Shown here: piece after piece, positions 15,155 to 20,954 of the stretch
Layout of the letters: each line of letters begins with the position of its first letter
Numbering within the stretch: position 1 is the first letter of the stretch
The notes under the pieces: generated by a model
What the model was told of the DNA's origin: nothing
Databases searched by the model: none
The model's input: only the letters and a program-made list of their open reading frames with translations
Position numbers and translations under genes: made by a program
Assembly (NCBI GenBank): GCA_043789035.1
Contig: JAYWIG010000015.1
Span: 1-20,954, forward strand
Direction of reading: 5' to 3'
DNA from: JAYWIG01 sp043789035
Lineage (GTDB): Bacteria; Pseudomonadota; Gammaproteobacteria; Burkholderiales; Burkholderiaceae_E
Length of the DNA: 20,954 bases

Positions 15155-16189
15155 CTACTTGTCCATCAACGCGTTGCGTTTGTTTAGCTCTTTACGCAGA
15201 TCATCAATCGCACTTTGCGCGTTGATTCCTGCTTTGCCCGCATCCACTATCCACTTGTCATAGCGTGGAGAGGCAGCGTTGCGCCAGTCTTTTAAGTCTT
15301 GTGCGCTGACCTTCACAATGGTGTGGCCCGGCATCTTGGCAATTTTTTCTTCGGCAGCATTCTCGAATGCGCCCCACTCGCCCATCTTGTTGGCCCACTC
15401 GGTGGTGCAGTGGTCATCCATAATTTTTCGTTGAGCTGGCGAGAGCTTTTCATACATCGGTTTATTAAACACATAGGCAAATGTCGCTGCGTAGAGTTTA
15501 AAGTCGGTGTGGAACTTCACGGCTTGATCGATTTTGAATGACAGTACCGATTCCCAAGGGAATGTAATTGCTTCGGCAATACCGCGATCAAGCGCTTCGC
15601 GCGCTTCTGGTGCCGATACCTGAACACTGGTGCCACCTAGTGATGCAACGAGCGCCGCAACTGTACCGTTAGCAGGCCGCACCTTCATGCCGTTAATTTG
15701 AGTTGGGCTCGTGATGGCCTTTTTCGAGTGCAAGCTGCCTTGGTGTAAATGCGCCATGCAGAACTTCACATCCTTCATTTCTTGCGCAGCATACTTGCGA
15801 TACCAAGCATCGATAGCGGCCGAACCACCAACTGGATTGCTAATCAACATGGGTAATTCAGTCGCTGCGAAAATTGGGAATCGACCTGCTTGATAGCCAG
15901 GGTTAATCCACGCAATATCGGCAATACCGTCGCGTGCCATATCGTAGTGGTCAGGTGCCTTGCCGAGTTGCTGCGCTGGGTAGAATGTAATCTTGATCGA
16001 GCCTTTTGATGCTGCTTCGATTGATTTGGCCCAAGGCTCATAACCGATGCGCACTAGCGGGTGCGATGCTGGGACCCAATGCGCAAATTTTAGCTCAATC
16101 GGTTTATCCTGGGCAGCCACGTTTGTCATGAAGCCCGTTGAAAAGGCTGCTGTTATCGCTAATGCGATGAATGTTTTATTAGATTTCAT
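15155..16189 (-). CDS. dctP: TRAP transporter periplasmic substrate-binding protein (DctP type)
   Basis: From ATG 16189 the protein has 344 residues. It opens with a classical signal peptide (MKSNKTFIALAITAAFSTGF), cleaved probably after VAA. The mature part starts with ELKFAHWVPASHPLVR, and KVRPANGTVAALVASLGGTS carries the conserved arginine that usually holds a substrate carboxylate. A GGAG ribosome site lies 5 bp before this ATG, whereas the upstream alternative at 16237 adds 16 residues that do not fit a signal peptide. First gene of the TRAP operon, divergent from the dehydrogenase operon that begins at 16297. The ligand is probably an organic acid degraded by those enzymes; this is inference from position. 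Confidence 0.92.
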   Translation of the reverse strand: MKSNKTFIALAITAAFSTGFMTNVAAQDKPIELKFAHWVPASHPLVRIGYEPWAKSIEAASKGSIKITFYPAQQLGKAPDHYDMARDGIADIAWINPGYQAGRFPIFAATELPMLISNPVGGSAAIDAWYRKYAAQEMKDVKFCMAHLHQGSLHSKKAITSPTQINGMKVRPANGTVAALVASLGGTSVQVSAPEAREALDRGIAEAITFPWESVLSFKIDQAVKFHTDFKLYAATFAYVFNKPMYEKLSPAQRKIMDDHCTTEWANKMGEWGAFENAAEEKIAKMPGHTIVKVSAQDLKDWRNAASPRYDKWIVDAGKAGINAQSAIDDLRKELNKRNALMDK

Positions 16190-16245
16190 GGTGTCTCCAA
16201 AAATGCTTAATCCAAAGATGTTCGTAGCAATCGTCAATTTTTTTG

Positions 16246-16260
16246 ATTATTGATCATAAT
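16246..16260. promoter_or_regulatory. Small inverted repeat in the TRAP/dehydrogenase divergent promoter region
   Basis: ATTAT-TGATC-ATAAT, 5-bp arms around a 5-bp spacer, lies in the 107-bp AT-rich gap between the dctP ATG and the ATG at 16297. Its size would suit a GntR- or LysR-type operator controlling both operons, but a repeat this short and AT-rich can arise by chance. No regulator gene is adjacent in the window. Confidence 0.3.
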
Positions 16261-16296
16261 GACAATGAGTGTAACTGTTCCAAGTAAGAAATCAAT

Positions 16297-17388
16297 ATGA
16301 AGATTGCAATCCTAGGGGGTGGGCATGGTGCTTATGCCGCTGCAGCAGACCTTTCAGAGCGTGGGCATGAAATTCGCTTGTGGAGGCGAGATGCTCAAGC
16401 GCTTGAGATTGCGCGCCAGGCCGGAACTATTCTTTTGAAAGATTCCAAAGGTGAGCGCGAAGTGCCGGTAAGTTGCTTCACCACTGATATGTCCAGAGCA
16501 TTGGATGGCGCGGAATTAATTTTGCTGCCAGGCCCGGCGACAGCTCAAATCGATATTGCTAAAGGTATGGCTGCACACTGTGTGGATGGTCAGGTGGTGT
16601 TTTTACCGCCTGGTACATTTGGTTCGGTTGCGATGGCGGTAGTGCTGAAAGATGCAGGTTGCAATGCAAAAGTATTGTTCGCTGAAACAGGTACCTTGCC
16701 CTACCTCACGAGAAAGCATGGCCCGCGCCACGTCGCTATTACGATGCGAGCCAAGCGCCTGCCAACCGGTGTGTTCCCAGCCCAGGATAGCGTTCAGGCC
16801 TTGTCTGTCATTCGGCAAGCCTACCCCGCAATTGAACCGATTGCCGATGCACTGTCGGCAGCTTTGATGAATGCCGGGCCGATTATTCATCCACCATTAA
16901 TCCTAATGAACGCAGGGCCACTCGAACATTTTCAGCAAGGCAGTCTTTGGGATATTCACAAAGAAGGAACGCAAGCGTCGATTCGAAAAGTGCATGACGC
17001 GTTAGATGCTGAGCGTATTGCTGTGCGTGAAGCTTTGGGATACAAGCCCTATCACTTTCCCTTGAAAGATCACTACACGACTGATCAATGGATGTACGGC
17101 GACGCGCACGACAAGCTGACCGATTCAGGCGATTGGCGCGAGAAGATTGATCTTCAAACTCACCGGTACATGCGCGAAGATATTGTGTACGGATTGGCAT
17201 TGTTAGTGTCAGTTGGGCGTTGGGCGAATGTGAAAATGCCTGTGTCTTCAGGGTTGCTGGCAATTGCCTCATCGGTGATTGGTGAAGATATTTTGACGAC
17301 TAGCCCTCGAACTTTAGAGGCGATGAACTTGAGTCAGCTTAATCAGCAGCAGATGGCCAACGTGCTCACCACGGGGTTGTTCTCCTGA
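16297..17388 (+). CDS. NAD(P)-dependent octopine/nopaline dehydrogenase-family protein
   Basis: A 363-residue Rossmann enzyme. KIAILGGGHGAYAAAADLSE (residues 2-21) is the dinucleotide-binding loop and RLWRRD follows at the end of strand two, where the basic residues might favour NADP. The C-terminal half has PPLILMNAGPLEHF (about 199-212) and DHYTTDQWMYGDAHDKL, typical of the octopine dehydrogenase domain. Family members join or split amino acids and keto acids, or oxidise related compounds, so opine chemistry is only one option. It starts an operon with a 3-hydroxyacyl-CoA dehydrogenase-like gene (1-bp overlap) and an acyl-CoA dehydrogenase gene, opposite a TRAP transporter, which points to a catabolic role. 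Confidence 0.83.
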   Translation: MKIAILGGGHGAYAAAADLSERGHEIRLWRRDAQALEIARQAGTILLKDSKGEREVPVSCFTTDMSRALDGAELILLPGPATAQIDIAKGMAAHCVDGQVVFLPPGTFGSVAMAVVLKDAGCNAKVLFAETGTLPYLTRKHGPRHVAITMRAKRLPTGVFPAQDSVQALSVIRQAYPAIEPIADALSAALMNAGPIIHPPLILMNAGPLEHFQQGSLWDIHKEGTQASIRKVHDALDAERIAVREALGYKPYHFPLKDHYTTDQWMYGDAHDKLTDSGDWREKIDLQTHRYMREDIVYGLALLVSVGRWANVKMPVSSGLLAIASSVIGEDILTTSPRTLEAMNLSQLNQQQMANVLTTGLFS

Positions 17389-18392
17389 TGAAACGATTAT
17401 GTATTGCCGCATGGGGTGCGGGAAGAATGGGCCGTGGTATTGCACACACGTTTGCATTCGCAGGGCACAAGGTTTTGGTTTTCGATAGCAAACCCAGAGA
17501 TGCCCAGGCCGATGCGAATTTGAAGGCCGAGTGCTTGGCAGAAATTCGGGCCAACCTGTTAGGACTTGTGCAATTGCAAGTGATGACCGAACCGCAAGTC
17601 GAACAAACGCTGGCCAGTATCGAATATGTATCGTTCGAGCAAGCAACGAAGAGGTTGTCCGAAGTGTCAGTGGTTTTTGAAGGCGTGCCAGAGGTGCTCG
17701 AAGCCAAACAAGCGGCATTCGAGTTTTTATCTCAGCATGTTGCCGCCGATTGTATTGTTGCCTCGACCACTTCAACCATGTTGTCGACCGAGCTTGCGGC
17801 GTGGGTGAAGTTGCCTGAACGTTTTTTAAACGCCCATTGGCTAAACCCTGCTTACCTCATTCCGTTGGTTGAAGTATCGCCGCATGAAGGCACTTCACAA
17901 GCCGTTGTTGCACAGCTTAATGACTTACTTAAAAGCATTGGTAAGAAGCCTGTTCAATGTAAGCCTGCACCCGGCTTCATCGTGCCGCGTTTGCAAGCGT
18001 TGGTGATGAATGAAGCGGCAAGAATGATTGAGCAGGGCATTGCAACCCCAGAGGCGATTGACGAGGCGATTCGTTTTGGCTTTGGGCCGCGCTATGCTGC
18101 GATGGGGGTTGTCGAGTTTATTGATGTGGGTGGTTTAGATATTCTTTACCATGCCAGCAAGTATTTAGCGCAGACGACGAAGGACAATCGTTATGCTGCA
18201 CCTGATATCGTGAATCGATACATGGCCGAAGGCCGCTTAGGATTAAAAAGCGGGGCAGGCTTTTATGATTATCGCGATACCGATGTTCCTGCTTATCGCC
18301 AAGAGGTGATGACCCGGCAAGTCGCTCTATTAAAGCAGCTGTCGCTCGTTCCCGTGTTTAATGCGGGTGTTGAAGAAAATGAAGAGAAATAA
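17388..18392 (+). CDS. 3-hydroxyacyl-CoA dehydrogenase-family protein
   Basis: A 334-residue NAD-dependent dehydrogenase. GAGRMGRGIAHTFAFAGHKV (10-29) is the Rossmann loop and D33 (VFDSKP) should select NAD over NADP. Of the usual catalytic set, S126/S129 (ASTTSTML), H150 (AHWLNPAYLIPLVEV) and E162 are in place, but the Asn expected in 'PGFIVNR' is P200 (PGFIVPRLQ). The C-terminal domain follows (MNEAARMIEQGIATPEAIDEA and FGPRYAAMGVVEFIDVGGLD), ending in the family motif GLKSGAGFYDY. The ATG overlaps the preceding stop by one base and the next gene starts 4 bp after its stop. I recall a related subfamily that has the same Pro, so the gene is probably functional on a non-standard substrate. 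Confidence 0.86.
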   Translation: MKRLCIAAWGAGRMGRGIAHTFAFAGHKVLVFDSKPRDAQADANLKAECLAEIRANLLGLVQLQVMTEPQVEQTLASIEYVSFEQATKRLSEVSVVFEGVPEVLEAKQAAFEFLSQHVAADCIVASTTSTMLSTELAAWVKLPERFLNAHWLNPAYLIPLVEVSPHEGTSQAVVAQLNDLLKSIGKKPVQCKPAPGFIVPRLQALVMNEAARMIEQGIATPEAIDEAIRFGFGPRYAAMGVVEFIDVGGLDILYHASKYLAQTTKDNRYAAPDIVNRYMAEGRLGLKSGAGFYDYRDTDVPAYRQEVMTRQVALLKQLSLVPVFNAGVEENEEK

Positions 18393-18395
18393 ATA

Positions 18396-19571
18396 ATGGC
18401 CACTCCGTTGATTAAAACTGGCAACCAAGATTTTGGTGATATTCGTGAGGCAGTACGTGCACTCTGTGCGCAGTTTCCTGATTCTTATCATCGTGATATT
18501 GATACGCAGCGCGGCTATCCTGAAGCCTTTGTTGACGCACTAACAAAAGCGGGTTGGCTGGCAGCGTTAATACCGCAAGAGTACGGTGGTTCTGGCCTGG
18601 GCTTGGCTGAAGCCTCTGTGATCATGGAAGAAATTAACCGCAGCGGTGGAAATTCCGGTGCTTGCCATGGCCAGATGTACAACATGGGTACTTTGCTCAG
18701 GCATGGTTCGCAAAAGCAAAAAGACTTTTACCTACCCAAGATCGCTAGTGGCCAATGGCGCTTGCAATCGATGGGCGTGACTGAACCGACAACAGGAACG
18801 GACACCACGAAAATCAAAACCACTGCGGTGAAAAAGGGCGATCGTTATGTGGTGAACGGCCAGAAAGTGTGGATCTCTCGCGTGCAGCATTCGGATTGGA
18901 TGATTTTGTTGGCTCGCACCACGGCTTTAGCGGATGTGAAAAAGAAATCCGAAGGCATGTCGATTTTTATGGTCGATTTACGAGCAGCGGAAAAATCTGG
19001 CCTTACCGTGCGACCAATTGCCAACATGGTGAACCATGAAACCAATGAACTCTTTTTCGAAAACCTTGAGATACCTGTAGAGAACTTAATTGGCGAAGAA
19101 GGCCAAGGCTTTAAATATATTCTTGATGGCTTAAACGCCGAACGAACTTTGATTGCTGCCGAATGCATAGGTGACGGGTATTGGTTCATCGACAGAGTAA
19201 CCCAGTATGCTAAAGAGCGCGTCGTGTTCGGCCGAGCCATCGGACAAAACCAAGGCGTGCAATTCCCGATTGCCGATGCCTATATGGAAATCGAAGCCGC
19301 CAGCTTAATGCGCTACAAGGCCTGCGAGCTATTTGATCAGCATTTGCCCTGCGGAGCAGAAGCCAACATGGCGAAGTATTTAGCTGCCAAAGCTTCTTGG
19401 GAAGCAGCCAATGCTTGTATTCAGTTTCACGGAGGCTTTGGTTTTGCCAATGAATATGATGTCGAGCGCAAGTTTCGGGAAACTAGGCTATATCAAGTTG
19501 CGCCTATTTCAACGAATATGATTTATTCGTATATTGCTGAACACATCTTGGGGTTGCCTAGATCGTTTTAA
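18396..19571 (+). CDS. Acyl-CoA dehydrogenase-family flavoprotein
   Basis: A 391-residue FAD enzyme of normal length. Motifs in order: YGGSGLGLAEASVIMEEINR (63-82), MGVTEPTTGTDTTKIKTTA (126-144, FAD contact), KVWISRVQHSDW (157-168), ERVVFGRAIGQNQGVQF (274-290) and CIQFHGGFGFANEYDVERKF (341-360). The usual catalytic Glu of the 'YEGTSEIQ' region is absent: the sequence there is QVAPISTNMIY, with P370 at that position. E249 in LNAERTLIAAE sits where isovaleryl-CoA and long-chain enzymes keep their catalytic base. It closes the operon with the two dehydrogenases upstream. Substrate unknown; a branched or short acyl-CoA is possible. It could also have a different activity. Confidence 0.9.
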   Translation: MATPLIKTGNQDFGDIREAVRALCAQFPDSYHRDIDTQRGYPEAFVDALTKAGWLAALIPQEYGGSGLGLAEASVIMEEINRSGGNSGACHGQMYNMGTLLRHGSQKQKDFYLPKIASGQWRLQSMGVTEPTTGTDTTKIKTTAVKKGDRYVVNGQKVWISRVQHSDWMILLARTTALADVKKKSEGMSIFMVDLRAAEKSGLTVRPIANMVNHETNELFFENLEIPVENLIGEEGQGFKYILDGLNAERTLIAAECIGDGYWFIDRVTQYAKERVVFGRAIGQNQGVQFPIADAYMEIEAASLMRYKACELFDQHLPCGAEANMAKYLAAKASWEAANACIQFHGGFGFANEYDVERKFRETRLYQVAPISTNMIYSYIAEHILGLPRSF

Positions 19572-19600
19572 AAAAGAAAAAAGGGGCTTAAAGCCCCTTT
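19570..19600 (-). terminator. Terminator between the acyl-CoA dehydrogenase and PEP-CTERM genes
   Basis: An 8-bp stem AAAGGGGC/GCCCCTTT (19580-19587 with 19593-19600) with a 5-nt loop. Read on the minus strand it is followed by a long T-rich run, so it should end the PEP-CTERM transcript, whose stop lies 18 bp before it. Read on the plus strand it lacks a T run, so termination of the acyl-CoA dehydrogenase operon would be weaker. Confidence 0.8.
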
Positions 19601-19617
19601 GAAACGCGAAGCAATTC

Positions 19618-20421
19618 TTACTTGTTGCGACGACGTCTTGCGATCACGCCAACTACGCCGAGACCAGCAAGCATCATTGCCCACTCGCCTGGTTCTGGCA
19701 CTGCGCTAACAATCATTGAAGTGTTGAAGGCTTCAGTTCCATATCCTAACCCTCCAATTCCTGTTTTATTGTATGCAACTAAAGCAAATGAGTATTCGCC
19801 CTGCGCGTTAGGGTCAAAACTAAACGCAGACGATGGCGCAATTAAAGCAGTTAAAGTAGGGCCAAAAGGAGGGATGGTGAAAGATGCATTAGTTGCGAGA
19901 AAGTCCATGCCAAGGTTCAACGAGTTTTGAGAAGGGAATGGAGTTAATGTGCCGACTGTCTGATCGATTAGTGCACCTCGAAGTTCGGCGTATCCCATTC
20001 CGCCTGTGATGAGGGTCGCCCCCGCTGCCGGATTAAAATCGTAAAAAAGGCGATAGTTGTATGCTGAAACAGCGCTGGCTGCACCAAGGATTCCGCAGTT
20101 AAAATTCCAAAGTGAGTAAGGTGCCCCAGGGCCTGAGTACCCCGCATCAATACCAGAGAGTGCTGCAAAGCTTCCGGCTCCATTGTTGGACACGCCTGGA
20201 TTTACATACCTTGGTGTTGCGGTGAGCGCTAGTGTTACACCGCTTTGCGTGGTCTGCGCGACCGCGTTATTTGGTATGGAACTCCCTCCGAAGGTCGCCG
20301 TTGAGGCGCCAAAGCCACTGGCATCTGGTGGGATAACGCCAGTGCCAATCGGTTGCGCAGATGTAATTGCAGTGATTGTTGAAAAAAATAGGCCAGAGCC
20401 TAGTTTAATTAGTTTGATCAT
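19618..20421 (-). CDS. PEP-CTERM sorting-domain protein
   Basis: A 267-residue secreted protein. The N-terminus is a signal peptide (MIKLIKLGSGLFFSTITAIT, cleavage near AQP). The C-terminus is a complete PEP-CTERM signal: VPEPGEWAMMLAGLGVVGVI followed by ARRRRNK, i.e. the motif, a membrane span and a basic tail. Exosortase is expected to cut near VPEP and release the protein for surface or matrix attachment. The middle is rich in Gly, Ala, Ser, Asn and Thr with short beta-like repeats and no domain I recognise. AGGGA lies shortly before the ATG. A sigma-54 promoter (20474-20489) and an upstream repeat (20562-20586) precede it. No exosortase gene is in the window. Such proteins are often linked to exopolysaccharide and floc or biofilm formation. 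Confidence 0.93.
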   Translation of the reverse strand: MIKLIKLGSGLFFSTITAITSAQPIGTGVIPPDASGFGASTATFGGSSIPNNAVAQTTQSGVTLALTATPRYVNPGVSNNGAGSFAALSGIDAGYSGPGAPYSLWNFNCGILGAASAVSAYNYRLFYDFNPAAGATLITGGMGYAELRGALIDQTVGTLTPFPSQNSLNLGMDFLATNASFTIPPFGPTLTALIAPSSAFSFDPNAQGEYSFALVAYNKTGIGGLGYGTEAFNTSMIVSAVPEPGEWAMMLAGLGVVGVIARRRRNK

Positions 20422-20473
20422 GGATTTTCCCTAGCTATTAATTTAAAGAGTATTAAATACTGTGAAAATATCG

Positions 20474-20489
20474 AGCAAGATTCAAGCCA
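20474..20489 (-). promoter_or_regulatory. Sigma-54 (RpoN) promoter of the PEP-CTERM gene
   Basis: The minus strand reads TGGCTTGAATCTTGCT. Against the sigma-54 consensus TGGCACG-N4-TTGCW it keeps the invariant -24 GG and -12 GC at the exact spacing and matches TGGC and TTGCT fully. The expected transcript start is near 20463, giving a leader of about 40 nt with an AGGGA ribosome site. This implies dependence on an enhancer-binding activator. Confidence 0.75.
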
Positions 20490-20561
20490 GTTTTTGTTCG
20501 GATTTTCCGATCAATTGGACTATTTAAATTAAATTCGTCGAGTTGTTCGGCTGGGCAGTGA

Positions 20562-20586
20562 TTTTTGACACAGGTTTTGTCGAAAA
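20562..20586. promoter_or_regulatory. Inverted repeat, candidate enhancer site upstream of the sigma-54 promoter
   Basis: Arms TTTTTGACA (20562-20570) and TGTCGAAAA (20578-20586) pair with one mismatch around 7 bp. The site lies about 100-125 bp upstream of the predicted transcript start, the usual place for a sigma-54 activator such as the PEP-CTERM response regulator PrsR. The link to PrsR is inferred; I cannot verify its binding sequence. The remaining bases of the 20422-20604 gap show only AT-rich DNA. Confidence 0.5.
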
Positions 20587-20604
20587 ACCTCACAAACTAA
20601 CCGC

Positions 20605-20954
20605 TTATGATTTAAAAGCACTTGCAACTATATTTAACCCAACTGCCTCCGCTACCTTAATTCCATCAATCGCAGCGCTCATAATTCCCCCGGCATATCC
20701 AGCCCCTTCACCCGCTGGATACAGACCATCAACGTTAATACTTTGGTATGCCCGAACGCCACGGTCTTCACGTTTAATGCGAATTGGCGCTGACGTTCTG
20801 GTTTCAACCCCGGTGAGTACGGCATCGGGCAAATCGAAACCCGGTATCTGCTTTGCAAACACGGGTATCGCTTCTTGCATCGCGGCAATGGCATACATCG
20901 GCAAGCTTGGGTTTTTAGGGTTGCCTAAGTTTGTTAAATGCACGCCGGGTTTGT
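20605..20954 (-). CDS. FAD-dependent oxidoreductase, C-terminal part (runs off the window)
   Basis: The last 115 or so residues of a larger protein; the frame is open to the window edge, so the 5' part lies to the right. VFAKQIPGFDLPDAVLTGVE, TRTSAPIRIKRE, GLYPAGEGAGYAGGIMSAAI and DGIKVAEAV form the C-terminal FAD-binding segment of a family of uncharacterised NAD(P)/FAD-dependent dehydrogenases. The 'GLYPAGEGAGYAGGI' stretch contacts the flavin in related Rossmann flavoproteins. The GTG at 20943 is internal and should not be taken as a start. Function beyond redox flavoprotein is unknown, and there is no sign of a link to the PEP-CTERM gene. Confidence 0.85.
   Translation of the reverse strand, partial: KPGVHLTNLGNPKNPSLPMYAIAAMQEAIPVFAKQIPGFDLPDAVLTGVETRTSAPIRIKREDRGVRAYQSINVDGLYPAGEGAGYAGGIMSAAIDGIKVAEAVGLNIVASAFKS

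Overview
The window reads as chromosomal DNA of a Gram-negative bacterium, most likely a betaproteobacterium of the Burkholderiales type. The pointers are a PEP-CTERM surface protein, a TRAP transporter, split XdhA/XdhB xanthine dehydrogenase subunits and the general look of the metabolic genes. GC content is near half by eye. This placement is inferred from gene content; there is no rRNA gene to test it.

Region 1 (1-10851) is a purine uptake and breakdown locus. It holds a LysR regulator (+), guanine deaminase guaD (-), and a BMP/Nup-type ABC importer on the minus strand: ATPase, two permeases and a lipoprotein binding protein. The divergent xdhA-xdhB operon follows (+). Together they would import nucleosides or purine bases, deaminate guanine to xanthine, and oxidise hypoxanthine and xanthine to urate. 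The importer and xdh operons diverge from a 110-bp region with a perfect 8+8 bp palindrome (7109-7133). A strong terminator lies between the binding-protein gene and guaD. No XdhC or urate-degrading gene is present.

Region 2 (10848-13295) is a small accessory patch between two metabolic blocks. It has a Phd-like antitoxin with PIN toxin (-), a conserved-looking uncharacterised gene interrupted by one in-frame TAA, a ribbon-helix-helix antitoxin with PIN toxin (+), and a remnant of a type I restriction-modification methylase (HsdM) with an internal deletion. The two toxin-antitoxin modules differ in antitoxin fold but share the promoter motif ACTACAAT next to the antitoxin start, inside similar inverted repeats.

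Region 3 (13296-19571) pairs a TRAP transporter (SBP, small and large membrane subunits, -) with a divergent three-gene operon (+): octopine dehydrogenase-like protein, 3-hydroxyacyl-CoA dehydrogenase-like protein and acyl-CoA dehydrogenase. It looks like uptake and oxidation of an unidentified organic acid. The last two enzymes have substitutions at positions usually treated as catalytic.

Region 4 (19572-20954) holds a PEP-CTERM protein gene (-) with a well-matched sigma-54 promoter and an upstream inverted repeat, and the 3' part of an FAD-dependent oxidoreductase gene (-) that runs off the window end. No tRNA, rRNA, CRISPR array, insertion sequence or replication origin was seen.
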